Assembly (NCBI GenBank): GCA_007135085.1 | Contig: SLJM01000330.1 | Location: 1-41,722 of the forward strand | Direction: 5' to 3' | Source: Myxococcales bacterium | GTDB lineage: Bacteria > Myxococcota_A > Bradymonadia > Bradymonadales > Bradymonadaceae | DNA: 41,722 bases | Part shown: positions 14,056 to 22,823 of the stretch, in pieces | Numbering within the stretch: position 1 is the first letter of the stretch | Layout of the letters: each line of letters opens with the position of its first letter | The notes under the pieces: generated by a model | The model's input: the letters and a program-made list of their open reading frames with translations, nothing else | Databases searched by the model: none | What the model was told of the DNA's origin: nothing | Position numbers and translations under genes: made by a program

Positions 14056-17000
14056 ATGAATCGACCCTCCCTGACCGGATGGCCCCCTTTTGGTTTTATG
14101 GGATTGCTCGTCCTCGCCGTGGCTGGGCTCCCTCTGGTATCAGCCACCGCTTCGCTCGGTGAAAAGTCGTGGTGGACCAGCTTTGGCCCCTCCTCCCACC
14201 AATCGCAGGGTCCATCGGTCGGAGACGTGGCGGCCATGGACGATCAGGGCGAACCGGGGCGGGCCGATCAATCTCCCAGCGCTTCTGCCCAGCAACAAGA
14301 TTCGACCCAGACAGAGGCCGAGCTCAGAGCGGCCCGAGCCGCCGCGGCCCGCTATTGTGAACTGGGCGCGCGGGGACTCGATCGGGCCCGAGAATACGTC
14401 CACTACCAGCGCCTGGAGCAGGCCGATGAATTATTGACGGCCCTCCTCTCGGGAGATTGCCTGGAGGCGTCGGAACAACGGGATCTGGCTCGATTTCAAC
14501 ACGCCTACGTACTCCAGCGCTTAGAGCGCCCCGACCAGGTCCTCCAACGTCTCGATTCGCTCGAAGAGCCAGCCCCCGTCGAGGACTACGTCCAATGGCT
14601 TCGCGGCGAAGCATTCAGCACACTGGATCGGCACGCCGAGGCGGCCATGGCATTCGGCGCCATCTACGACGCCGGCGACAGCCCCCTTCACTGGCAGGCC
14701 CTGGCAAGACAGGGCAAATCGCTGGTCGACGCCGAGCAATGGGAGGCTGCCCATCCGATCGTCGAAGATATCATCGACCGCTTCCCCGACTACCCGCGCC
14801 GCCACCGGGCGCTCTACGATCACGGTCGTATCTTGGAACAACTGGGCAACCTCGACGAAGCGGCCCTGGCCTATCAAAAGGCCCACTTCGAATTTCCCTA
14901 CAAGCGAGAAGGAGAGGCGGCCAAAGAGCGACTTCAGATCCTGGCCGACGCCGGCCACGTCCCAGAGCCCATCGATCCGAAGAAGCGCTATGCACAATAT
15001 CGACAGTTGAGCATCGACAAATTCTGGCCTCTGGCCCACGAATTGCTCACCGAACTGCGCGACGAAGTGAGCACCCCCGAGGGCAATTCGGAATTCGAAA
15101 ACGAAATCCTCCAACGGATCGCCCTCAACACCTATCACAGCCACGACTTCGAAGGAGCCGCCCAGTATTTTCAAAAGGCCCGGGAGATCATCGAAGACGG
15201 TCACGAACGGGGCTTTAACAAACGGGTCATCTATCGCTATCTCAGCTTCGCCCTGGGCCGCCTGGGCCGCTACGACGAATCGCTGGAGGCTCTGGAGAAG
15301 CTCCATGAGAATTCGTCGCGGCGGGCGCGCAACAGCTCGATCGGCCTGTATTATGAGCGCTACGGGCGCTATGAAGAGGCCTACGACACCTACAAGGAAA
15401 TTTACTCCGCCCACCAGCAGCGTGGCTGGCACTTTTCCTATCTGACCTATAAGTCAGGGCAATTCGAAGAGGCCTACGAGAAGTTCCAACGCCTGGCCCG
15501 CCGCTCCCGCGGTGAGACCCGGGCGCGCTACCTCTACTGGGCAGGCCGCTCCCTGGAGCGGGGAGGCAACGAAGAGGAAGCGGCTGAACTCTTTGCCGAA
15601 TTGGCCCAATCAAGGCCCAATAGCTATTACGGAATCCAGGGGATGAACCGGCTCATCGACCTTCGCCAGCGAGCCCCTGCAGACGGCACGTTCTTGGCCC
15701 AGGCCGATCGCCTCGGCGACAGCGCCGATCAGGTCCTGGACGCCTTCGACGGGGCAACTCAAATCTCGGGCACTCGAGCAGTCGCCCTCGACGCCGATCC
15801 GCGCACCCAACCGATTCCGGCCTCTCAGAACAATTCGACGAATTCCGAAACCAATGGTGAATCGCTGGGGGAGCTGATCGACCAATATTGCGAGCCACAC
15901 CGGCCCTGCCGTGCTGCCCTCATGAGATTACCCGCCTATGGATTGACCTGGCGGGTGGGTCATACCGAGATCACCCGCAGTTCACTTGGCCTGCCCTCCG
16001 ACGATGAGATCGAGCCCATCGAGGGGCTGGACTACGAAGACGCCCCGGAAATTCGCGTCCCCCGCCGAGGTGTGGAATTCCCGGGAGAGCAGGTCCCGCG
16101 CATCAACTTCGACCGAGACGCCCGGATTTATTGGAACGGACGAAACGCCTCGGATATCGCATTTATTGACTACTCCCGCGGCGAGATGATCGGTCCTGTA
16201 CCGGGCCAGTGGACGGCCTACGACGACGACACCCATCACGGCGGACTGGAGCGGGCCATCGACGAGGCGGGCGAGCTCTTCCCACAACTGGAGCGCGCCT
16301 ACTGGCTGCGAATGGCCGGCTGGTATACGGAGGCCCGCCGAGTAATCCGCGACGTCTCGCTGGAATATCGCTCCCTGGCCACCCGCTCTCGTGCGCGCAC
16401 CAGTCCCCATGAATTACCCCAACGTCGATGGGCCTATCTCATCGACAACCGGCGCCGCGCCCAGCGCGCCGACTGGTGGGGAATGAGCAGCGACGAAAAG
16501 CGCTTCCCCGTACCCGAAGATCGACAGGCCCGACAGGAGCTACTCGAGCGCCAACAAGAGATATTCGACCGTCGCCGCGAACTTCGGCCGATCATCGTCG
16601 AGGCTCTTCAAGAGGTGGGCGATTATCATCTGGTCCGCCGCTTTGCCCTCGACGACACCTGGTGGCTTCGACAGGACCCGGAGGGCGATGCGCGCCGCTA
16701 CTGGGCCATGGCCTACCCCCGGGCGTTCCCGGAGCAGGTCATTCCCCTGGCCAAAAAGCATAATATCAACCCCTATCTGATCTGGTCGCTCATGCTCGTG
16801 GAGAGTTCCTTTAACCCCGACTCCATCAGCATCGCCGACGCCCTGGGACTGCTCCAGGTCATCCCCCGTACGGGGTTGAAGATCGCCGATCTCTTCGGCG
16901 CCGAAGACTTCGGCCCCTTTGACTTGCTGGAGGCCGACAATTCCATCGAGCAGGGGATCTTTTATTTCAGCCGTCTGGTCCAGAAATTCGAGGGTCAGGA

Positions 17001-17244
17001 GCTGTTGGCCTTCGCCGGCTATAACGGCGGCCCCCACCGCGTGGGCGGCTGGCTCGATATGCGGGGACATAATATCCCCCTCGACGAATTCATCGAGGAG
17101 ATCCCCTTTAACGAGTCTCGAGGATACGCCAAGAAAGTCCTGCGCTTTCTCCACGTCTACCTTCGTATCTACGAGGGCTACGACGACGGCATCTACGTCG
17201 GCCAGGTGGTCAACCCGGATTATCTTCCCCAACCGGATTTCTAG
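14056..17244 (+). CDS. Large TPR-containing soluble lytic murein transglycosylase
   Basis: 1062 residues, well over the ~650 of E. coli Slt70. The N-terminal membrane/signal segment (FGFMGLLVLAVAGLPLVSAT) is followed by a low-complexity linker and a long run of TPR-like helices (~90-540, for example FEEAYEKFQRLARRSRGETR). A ~280-residue region of unknown type comes next, and a C-terminal SLT domain (~895-1040). The catalytic Glu is E916 in LMLVESSFNP. Other family signatures follow: ADALGLLQVIP (family GLMQxxP) and FAGYNGGPHRV (AYNxG). The enzyme should cleave peptidoglycan glycan strands, forming 1,6-anhydro-MurNAc ends, in the periplasm. GAGG lies 8 nt before the ATG. It is transcribed alone and convergent with rrf2. 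The length and middle region suggest partner binding. Confidence 0.92.
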   Translation: MNRPSLTGWPPFGFMGLLVLAVAGLPLVSATASLGEKSWWTSFGPSSHQSQGPSVGDVAAMDDQGEPGRADQSPSASAQQQDSTQTEAELRAARAAAARYCELGARGLDRAREYVHYQRLEQADELLTALLSGDCLEASEQRDLARFQHAYVLQRLERPDQVLQRLDSLEEPAPVEDYVQWLRGEAFSTLDRHAEAAMAFGAIYDAGDSPLHWQALARQGKSLVDAEQWEAAHPIVEDIIDRFPDYPRRHRALYDHGRILEQLGNLDEAALAYQKAHFEFPYKREGEAAKERLQILADAGHVPEPIDPKKRYAQYRQLSIDKFWPLAHELLTELRDEVSTPEGNSEFENEILQRIALNTYHSHDFEGAAQYFQKAREIIEDGHERGFNKRVIYRYLSFALGRLGRYDESLEALEKLHENSSRRARNSSIGLYYERYGRYEEAYDTYKEIYSAHQQRGWHFSYLTYKSGQFEEAYEKFQRLARRSRGETRARYLYWAGRSLERGGNEEEAAELFAELAQSRPNSYYGIQGMNRLIDLRQRAPADGTFLAQADRLGDSADQVLDAFDGATQISGTRAVALDADPRTQPIPASQNNSTNSETNGESLGELIDQYCEPHRPCRAALMRLPAYGLTWRVGHTEITRSSLGLPSDDEIEPIEGLDYEDAPEIRVPRRGVEFPGEQVPRINFDRDARIYWNGRNASDIAFIDYSRGEMIGPVPGQWTAYDDDTHHGGLERAIDEAGELFPQLERAYWLRMAGWYTEARRVIRDVSLEYRSLATRSRARTSPHELPQRRWAYLIDNRRRAQRADWWGMSSDEKRFPVPEDRQARQELLERQQEIFDRRRELRPIIVEALQEVGDYHLVRRFALDDTWWLRQDPEGDARRYWAMAYPRAFPEQVIPLAKKHNINPYLIWSLMLVESSFNPDSISIADALGLLQVIPRTGLKIADLFGAEDFGPFDLLEADNSIEQGIFYFSRLVQKFEGQELLAFAGYNGGPHRVGGWLDMRGHNIPLDEFIEEIPFNESRGYAKKVLRFLHVYLRIYEGYDDGIYVGQVVNPDYLPQPDF

Positions 17245-17254
17245 ACCGATTTTA

Positions 17255-17292
17255 CTTCAGAGCTGATAAACTTTTTCTTCAGATCTGATAAA
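17255..17292. repeat. Short direct duplication across the end of the Rrf2 gene
   Basis: Two 16-nt copies, CTTCAGAGCTGATAAA (17255-17270) and CTTCAGATCTGATAAA (17277-17292), differ at one base with a 22-bp period. The second copy contains the stop codon of the Rrf2 gene, so its last codons have been duplicated downstream. Confidence 0.6.
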
Positions 17293-17731
17293 TCGGATGG
17301 AAATCGTCGCCCATAATCTCCGGTACCGAATCGGCGATAGACTGGATCGTATAGCGCTCCAATACCCGGATGGTGGCCTCTCGAACTTCCTGCCAGACCG
17401 GCTGAAAGGCGGCCTGTCTCTCCGTGGCCTCTCCACTGCCGGCAGTACGGTCGTCGTAGGCCATGGGCGCCACCGGTCCTTCCAGGTGGCGTATAATGCT
17501 CAGCAGGGTGATCTCGCTGGCCGGGCGGGCCAGAAAATACCCCCCTGAGGCGCCTCGCTTGCTGCGTACGAAGCCACCACGCTTGAGATCGGCCATGATC
17601 CCCTCCAAAAATTTGCCGGGCAGAGCTTCCTCATCGGCGATGGACTGGATGCTCATCGGGTCCTGGGAGCGAGCTCCAGCCAGGGTGACAAGAGCACGGA
17701 GGCCGTACATGGTTCGAGCGCTGATCTGCAT
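17279..17731 (-). CDS. Rrf2-family transcriptional regulator lacking cysteines
   Basis: A 150-residue winged-helix regulator. The N-terminus MQISARTMYGLRAL matches the family start, followed by the recognition region (IQSIADEEALPGKFLEGIMA, LKRGGFVRSKRGASGGYFLA). The C-terminal dimer helix includes VWQEVREATIRVLERYTI. Iron-sulphur sensing members (IscR, NsrR) carry three Cys in the middle loop. This protein has no Cys at all, so it should sense something else, as CymR-type members do by protein contact. The start at 17731 has AGGA 7 nt upstream; 17737 is possible. It lies 84 nt downstream of the DUF368 gene on the same strand and may be read from it. Its targets cannot be inferred. Confidence 0.9.
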   Translation of the reverse strand: MQISARTMYGLRALVTLAGARSQDPMSIQSIADEEALPGKFLEGIMADLKRGGFVRSKRGASGGYFLARPASEITLLSIIRHLEGPVAPMAYDDRTAGSGEATERQAAFQPVWQEVREATIRVLERYTIQSIADSVPEIMGDDFHPIYQI

Positions 17732-17759
17732 CGCCATTCCTCGTCTGGACAGCAAATTT

Positions 17760-17782
17760 CCCCCCGGCGGCGCCGTCGGGGG
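17760..17782 (-). terminator. GC-rich hairpin after the DUF368 gene
   Basis: CCCCCGGCGGCGCCGTCGGGG forms a near-perfect GC hairpin between the DUF368 stop and the rrf2 start. On the minus strand it is followed only by AAATTT, so termination is likely partial. It may act as an attenuator. Confidence 0.3.
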
Positions 17783-17814
17783 AGATTTTACTTTCGGTCA
17801 TGGTCGGTGACAGT

Positions 17815-19053
17815 TCAAGCCGCGTCGGCGGCACCGTCACCACTTCTTCTTCGCCCAAGCCGTGACAGGATCGTCACCACCACAGCCCCGCCGATACCGG
17901 CGGCCAATACTGCCATCTCCGTCGTCGAAAAGGTCTGAGGCATCACGTTGGTCACCTGGCCGTCGACGATCTCTCGAAAGGGCCAGATGCCCCGCAGGCA
18001 TCCCACCATCAGGCCCACCAACAATCCCAAAGTGGGCGCCGGATAACGGCGCAATAAAAAGCTCATCACCCGTGCAAAGGTCAACAGCCCCATGGCGGCG
18101 CCGATCATAAATAGACCGACGAAAAATGCGGCCGTCATGGGAATTGTCATTTCTGTCATACCCGAGATCACCGCCCTCAGGGCGTTGAGCACGAAATAAT
18201 AAGCTCCAAAAATGAGCAACAAATAAGAGCCGCTGATGCCGGGTAAGATCATGGCGCAGATAGCGATAAATCCGACGACGAAGATATACCAGGGCGCCGG
18301 CTGCGGCACGTATACCTTCGTCCCTGGCGGAATTTCGAGTTCTTCGTAGGTCTCTTTGAATCTCTCCGCCTCCTCGGAGCCTGGCTTGACCTGGGCCTGG
18401 TCGGCATTCAGGCCGAGCTGAGCCATCTCAGACTCCAGTACATCGCGAAGAGGAGCGTTCTCGTCGGCCCAATAGACCTGATTGGCCGGCCAGGCCGAGG
18501 GGCCGCGACGACCGATTTCCTTTAAGGTGTCACCCTCTTGAGCCTCTACCTCGGCCCAGGTCACGCCCACCTCGTACATCCGATCCGGATCGGTGGCGAC
18601 CCAGCCGATTGCCACGCCCACCACAGCGGCGCCAATGACGACCGACCAGGTCGCCTTGGTGCGAAAGACCACCATGCGAAGGGGAATCCCCACGCTGGCG
18701 ACGATGAGCCCGAAAAATAGCGCCCGCATCACCTCGGGGTGATTGTCGAGCAGGTCGGGGATGATCATCCCCCCGGCGGCGATGGCCAGGGCGATTCCGG
18801 CGCCAAGAATCATCAAGAAGGGCACGTTCATGGCCCGCCACTCGTCGAGGACCTGCCTGCCCTTTTCGGCGTCGAAGCCGCTTCGCACCCATCGCCATAC
18901 CGATGGCAACCAGCGCAGGTGCAGTCCCTTAATGGTGTTGACCAGCTCGGCGTAAATCCCCAATATCAACGCCAACGTTCCCCCGCTGACGCCGGGGATG
19001 ATGTCGGCCACGCCCATACAGACGCCCTTGAGGAAGAGTTTTACCCGCTCCAT
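17815..19053 (-). CDS. DUF368 membrane protein (PopT-type undecaprenyl-phosphate translocase) with periplasmic insertion
   Basis: 412 residues, longer than the ~280-310 usual for DUF368. The family motif occurs twice: VADIIPGVSGGTLALILGIY in the first half and ICAMILPGISGSYLLLIFGAY in the second, as expected for an inverted-repeat transporter. About eight to ten membrane helices are visible. Members have been shown to return the lipid carrier undecaprenyl phosphate across the inner membrane for peptidoglycan and O-antigen synthesis. Unusually, ~100 residues (about 170-270) are inserted between membrane helices. They begin like a LysM domain (VEAQEGDTLKEIGRR) and end like one (IPPGTKVYVP). CGAGGAG precedes the ATG. 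It is divergent from the TPR gene at 19123 across 69 nt. Confidence 0.9.
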   Translation of the reverse strand: MERVKLFLKGVCMGVADIIPGVSGGTLALILGIYAELVNTIKGLHLRWLPSVWRWVRSGFDAEKGRQVLDEWRAMNVPFLMILGAGIALAIAAGGMIIPDLLDNHPEVMRALFFGLIVASVGIPLRMVVFRTKATWSVVIGAAVVGVAIGWVATDPDRMYEVGVTWAEVEAQEGDTLKEIGRRGPSAWPANQVYWADENAPLRDVLESEMAQLGLNADQAQVKPGSEEAERFKETYEELEIPPGTKVYVPQPAPWYIFVVGFIAICAMILPGISGSYLLLIFGAYYFVLNALRAVISGMTEMTIPMTAAFFVGLFMIGAAMGLLTFARVMSFLLRRYPAPTLGLLVGLMVGCLRGIWPFREIVDGQVTNVMPQTFSTTEMAVLAAGIGGAVVVTILSRLGRRRSGDGAADAA

Positions 19054-19122
19054 ATTCTCCTCGATTCAGTCAGGTCACGACGACGTCTTTCCACCACTTC
19101 TCTTGTCGCGAGATCAAAGCCC

Positions 19123-19836
19123 ATGGAACTCGAATTTCCGCGCTCCATCAGTGACGGATATCCAGAATACGTCGACGACGAACTGGGTTATCACTACCAC
19201 GCATGGGAGGTAATTTCAGCTTCCGAATCAACGCGGCATGAGCGAATTCGACTGGCTCAGGCACAGGAGCTAGAGGAATTGGCCGAGCATTTTGCCCCCC
19301 TCTCCGATCTGGAGCGCTGGGCCCTGGGCCGCCACTATCTTCGAAATGGGCAGGTGGACCGGTATTTCAAATTCGTCGAACCCATTTTACAGGGTGAGCG
19401 AACTCACCGCGCCCTACACTACCCCGAGATCTTCGCCGACTTCGCCCGCCGTCACGCCGAGGGCGGGGATATGGACGCCGCCGACGCCACCGTAGGGCGC
19501 ATCGAACAAGTCTGGCCCGAGCTGGCGCCGGCCATCCCGTTATTGCGCGCGAAATTACTCCTCCGCGCAGGGCGATTCGACGAGGCCCACCAGGCCTATG
19601 AAAAAGAGATCGAAGCAGAAGATCTGAGTGACGACGAGGCGCCTGAGATCTATTTTGAGGCCGCCTTCGACTTCTTTGAATGCGGCGCCACCGAAATCGC
19701 CCGTCACTGGCTCGACCGCTCCCGCCAGGCTGCCGAAGAGTCCGGCGATACGGCGACGATGGTCGATATCGAGCTGCTGGAAGCAGAGCTCACTGAAGCG
19801 CAAAAGGCGCCTGAATCTCCACAGGATCGCCCTTAA
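19123..19836 (+). CDS. TPR-like protein of unknown function
   Basis: A 237-residue soluble protein, rich in Glu, with helical repeats. TPR-type units appear at about 130-165 (IPLLRAKLLLRAGRFDEAHQ, AYEKEIE) and 170-215 (PEIYFEAAFDFFECGATEIA). No signal peptide, membrane segment or enzyme motif is seen, so it is probably a cytoplasmic adaptor. I used the first ATG that clears the divergent DUF368 gene; an open frame extends upstream to 18739 but runs antisense through DUF368. The last 47 nt overlap the convergent zinc-ribbon/GYF gene. I do not recognise a named family. Confidence 0.8.
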   Translation: MELEFPRSISDGYPEYVDDELGYHYHAWEVISASESTRHERIRLAQAQELEELAEHFAPLSDLERWALGRHYLRNGQVDRYFKFVEPILQGERTHRALHYPEIFADFARRHAEGGDMDAADATVGRIEQVWPELAPAIPLLRAKLLLRAGRFDEAHQAYEKEIEAEDLSDDEAPEIYFEAAFDFFECGATEIARHWLDRSRQAAEESGDTATMVDIELLEAELTEAQKAPESPQDRP

Positions 19837-21805
19837 ATCGCGGGAAGCCCCACCGCCGGGTATGAGAATTCATGCAGCGCCCAAAATGGGTATCCTTGAT
19901 CGACGCCGGCGAGATATCATAGCTGCCCACTCGCCCGTCGGGGGTCACCGTGATCGATACCTCGATCTGGTCGACGTCCAGCGCACTTCCACCGCCGTAG
20001 ATATGACGCTCCCGGCAGATGCCCACGCTTTCGGTGATCCTGCGAATCCCCTGGCCGATCTCGGCTCCCGACAACCCCTCTCGCAATTCGACGGGGTTCA
20101 ACTCACCGTATTCGTCGCCATAGATGCCGCGCTGTGTATCGCTCTGAACAGCGGCCATGGCCCGGAACCGATCGTCATCGTCATCTCCCAATCCTCCGCC
20201 CGCTCCGGAGAGGCGAGGCTCCGAGGAATCGTCGCCGCCGATCATTCCAGGCCGGGAAAACCGCGAGCCCTGCCCGCCTGATTCCTCGTCGCGCACTCTT
20301 GTGCCACCCAGCTCCTGGCGTTCTTCATAACGGAGGGCGCTGGTGTCGATATTTGGCATGGAGGAGCCAGAGCTGCCGGCCGAGGAATCACTTGATTCCG
20401 ATTCGTCTCGCTCCAGAGCGGCCTGGCCATCTTCCCGAGACACGACGACCGCCTCGTCGAGGACAATTCGATCGCGCACGGCGGCCAGCTCCTCTGCTGA
20501 GTATTCGTGGAATTCAGGCCGCTGACCGATATGGTCGGTGACCAGGCGATTGCCCTCGTCGACTGGACCATCATCACTACTGACCTGATTCCAGGCGAAA
20601 TAGACCACCGTGGCGAGCAACGCTACCGCCGCCAGCCCTCCGACGACGGCGAAGACGGCGCGCTTGCGACCGTCTTTTTTGATGGCGTTGATCTGTATGA
20701 GCAAGCTGCCCGTCATCTCGTCGACACGGCTCATCGTCGACGAGCGATCTGACTCGTCGGTTGAATCTCCCAATTTAGGGGCGGAAGGAAAAAATGGCAC
20801 CACATCTTCCGACGGGGGGGCCTCATCGTCTGCGCCGGCGCTCTGCCCGGCGGCCCGAGCCTCCGGCGTGGGCTGTCGAGAGGCTGCGCTGCCGTCAGAG
20901 CCGGAGAACATCTCGTCATGGGCGCTCTTCTGGGCTGGTGGCGTCTGGCTTAGATCCTGGGCCTGCTCAGCGCCGCTATCGAGCAACGTGTCGGCATGGG
21001 CGATATCGTCGACTTTGTCGGCAGCCTCCTCCTCGGCCCTCAATTGGGCCATGGCGACGCTCAAATCGATCTGTTCGGTCTGGTCGTCGACGTCCGTGGC
21101 GCCCAGCTCATCTTCTTCGGATTCATCCAGGTGTAGTCGCTGACGCAGCTTGGCCAGCCGGTCGCTGCTGGCGGCAGCCCTGGGCTTTCTGGCAACCGCC
21201 TCCAAATCGCGAGCCGCCTCTTCGAGGGTGCGCTCTCCCCTCTCTTTTTTGTCGACTCTTTCTTTCGCCGGCCCTGCCTTGATTTGCTCTTCGGCCTGGG
21301 GCTGCTCCTGCCATGGAGCATCATCATCGTCGTCTGCGGGACGTTCGATGGCCTTCATGGCCCGGCTGACGCCGAGCGTCTTTGGAGAGGGGCGAATCTT
21401 TTCGGCCTTCGCCAAGGCTTCGGCAAAGGTCGCAACTTCGCGCACCCCTTTCCAATCAACAAAGGTCTCGTTCCACAGATAAGCGGCGTCGCCGATCTCC
21501 CCATTTGCGATCTTGTCAAAGAGGACTTTTTCGTCAAAAGGCCCGAAGGATTGGCCGTTGATCGAATAATGCCACTGCACCACTTTGGGCTGCGGCGGCG
21601 GCACCGGTGGCGCACCACCAGGGGCCACCGCCCCGGGTGCACTGACTCCACTGTGGTGCCCTCTGCTGCGCCCCACCGGGGCACGGGGCTCGCGCACGGT
21701 GATCACATGGCTGCATTTCTTGCAGCGAACCTTGAGTACCTTTCCCCTGACCTTCTCATCGGCAATGGAGTATTTGGTCTGGCAACTGTCGCAATAAAAT
21801 TTCAT
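19790..21805 (-). CDS. GltJ/AgmX-like trans-envelope protein: MJ0042 zinc ribbon, GYF_2, TM, AgmX/PglI tail
   Basis: 671 residues with the domain order of Myxococcus GltJ (AgmX). An N-terminal MJ0042 zinc ribbon (C5, C8, C28, C31) is followed by a GYF_2 domain at ~77-130 (WHYSINGQSFGPFDEKVLFD). A long acidic, disordered cytoplasmic stretch leads to one membrane helix at ~383-405 (FAVVGGLAAVALLATVVYFA). A periplasmic linker ends in an AgmX/PglI (TonB-C-like) tail at ~575-671 with a Cys pair (SVGICRERHIYG, FGRCMNSHTRRW). In Myxococcus the ribbon and GYF domains receive polarity proteins and the tail reaches the outer-membrane complex. No motor or gliding gene is nearby, so here it is a generic cytoplasm-to-periplasm linker. 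The start at 21805 puts the ribbon at the N-terminus. Confidence 0.88.
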   Translation of the reverse strand: MKFYCDSCQTKYSIADEKVRGKVLKVRCKKCSHVITVREPRAPVGRSRGHHSGVSAPGAVAPGGAPPVPPPQPKVVQWHYSINGQSFGPFDEKVLFDKIANGEIGDAAYLWNETFVDWKGVREVATFAEALAKAEKIRPSPKTLGVSRAMKAIERPADDDDDAPWQEQPQAEEQIKAGPAKERVDKKERGERTLEEAARDLEAVARKPRAAASSDRLAKLRQRLHLDESEEDELGATDVDDQTEQIDLSVAMAQLRAEEEAADKVDDIAHADTLLDSGAEQAQDLSQTPPAQKSAHDEMFSGSDGSAASRQPTPEARAAGQSAGADDEAPPSEDVVPFFPSAPKLGDSTDESDRSSTMSRVDEMTGSLLIQINAIKKDGRKRAVFAVVGGLAAVALLATVVYFAWNQVSSDDGPVDEGNRLVTDHIGQRPEFHEYSAEELAAVRDRIVLDEAVVVSREDGQAALERDESESSDSSAGSSGSSMPNIDTSALRYEERQELGGTRVRDEESGGQGSRFSRPGMIGGDDSSEPRLSGAGGGLGDDDDDRFRAMAAVQSDTQRGIYGDEYGELNPVELREGLSGAEIGQGIRRITESVGICRERHIYGGGSALDVDQIEVSITVTPDGRVGSYDISPASIKDTHFGRCMNSHTRRWGFPRFKGDPVEIQAPFALQ

Positions 21806-21859
21806 TCTCGAGCAGCCTCGCACGATCTGCGCATGGACCCTGAATTCGGACCGCTCCAA

Positions 21860-21888
21860 ACTGTACAGCCCCGTCCGGGCCATGACAA
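21860..21888 (-). promoter_or_regulatory. Promoter of the GltJ-like gene
   Basis: TTGTCA-N17-TACAGT on the minus strand, leaving a leader of about 48 nt before the ATG at 21805. Confidence 0.45.
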
Positions 21889-22044
21889 GCAATGGCTCGT
21901 TACGAATTGGACAGAAATAAAATCAACCGGTATGCCCCTTGCATGCCCGTCAGGGATGAGAACCGCGCAGACTTTGCAGACCATCACCTGGTTGGCTCGA
22001 TAGTTACCCCGTTTTTCAGCACTTTACAGAGGATAGAGCTCGAC

Positions 22045-22569
22045 ATGCATTCCAACCTCAAACTCCTGACCAGCTTATTCGTAGTCGCCCTGGCTGCTTT
22101 GACGCTGGTTGCCTGCTCCGGATTTGGCTCCTTTAGTTTTACTGAGCAGAGCAACGTGATCATCGTCAAGGGCAACTCCTTACCCCTGGCCGACCTCCTG
22201 CCTACCACCATTCCCATGGAGGTCGATCTGGAGCAGGAACTAGAGCGCCAGGACGCCAGCGGCGCCAGGGCCGTCTATCTGACCGAGCTCTACCTGGAGA
22301 TGGTCGATGAGTCCGAGGAGCCAGATTTTGACTTCCTCGACAGCCTGACTCTGCAAGTCTCCTCAGACAGCCACGGACCGGACACCATCGCCTGGAAAGA
22401 TCCGGTGGGCACCGGCCAGCGCCGGGTTGAACTGGACGTCGACGACTCCATCGACATCAAGCCCCACGCCGAAGAGGGATTGCGTTTTCGCACCCAGGCC
22501 TCGGGAAGCTCGCCATCAAAAGACGCCCAATTTCGCGTCTTCGCCACCTTCCGCGTCGACGTTCTTTGA
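22045..22569 (+). CDS. Small lipoprotein of unknown function
   Basis: A 174-residue protein with a clear lipoprotein signal (LLTSLFVVALAALTLVAC, lipobox LVAC), so it is lipid-anchored at the cell envelope. The mature part is acidic and predicted to be mostly beta strands (RAVYLTELYLEMVDESEEPD, LTLQVSSDSHG, KDAQFRVFATFRVDVL), suggesting a compact beta sandwich. No catalytic or metal site is seen. The ATG at 22045 gives the signal peptide directly after a purine-rich leader. It is divergent from the GltJ-like gene and its stop is 5 nt from the convergent xseB stop, leaving no room for a terminator. I do not recognise the family. Confidence 0.75.
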   Translation: MHSNLKLLTSLFVVALAALTLVACSGFGSFSFTEQSNVIIVKGNSLPLADLLPTTIPMEVDLEQELERQDASGARAVYLTELYLEMVDESEEPDFDFLDSLTLQVSSDSHGPDTIAWKDPVGTGQRRVELDVDDSIDIKPHAEEGLRFRTQASGSSPSKDAQFRVFATFRVDVL

Positions 22570-22574
22570 ATGTC

Positions 22575-22796
22575 TTATTCGTCGTCGAGCTCTTCGATGA
22601 TAGAGCGAATCTGTAGCTCCGTGGCGTCGATGCGGGTGCGGCATAGACGGATCAATTTGGCCGCCCGGTCGACCTGTTCGGCCAGCTCGTCGAGATCGAA
22701 TCGATCCTCTTCGATGGCCGTCAGGATCTGGTCCAGCTCTTCGAGGGCCTGACCGTATTTCAGCTCTTCCTGCGGTGAGTCTGCGGGCTCGCTCAT
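22575..22796 (-). CDS. xseB: Exodeoxyribonuclease VII small subunit
   Basis: 73 residues, normal length. The conserved helical hairpin is present: YGQALEELDQILTAIEEDRF, then LDELAEQVDRAAKLIRLCRT. XseB binds along the coiled-coil of XseA to give the ExoVII complex, which degrades single-stranded DNA from both ends into short oligonucleotides in repair. It follows xseA by 27 nt on the same strand, the usual pairing. Confidence 0.93.
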   Translation of the reverse strand: MSEPADSPQEELKYGQALEELDQILTAIEEDRFDLDELAEQVDRAAKLIRLCRTRIDATELQIRSIIEELDDE

Positions 22797-22823
22797 AGAG
22801 TTGCTCCTCGCGATGAGATCGCC

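Noticed and set aside
14521-15432. 303-residue antisense frame
   Set aside because: Antisense to TPR codons of the lytic transglycosylase; an artefact of GC-rich codon use with no domain or start signal.
18739-19122. Upstream extension of the TPR gene to 18739
   Set aside because: It runs antisense through the well-supported DUF368 gene; the ATG at 19123 fits the divergent layout.
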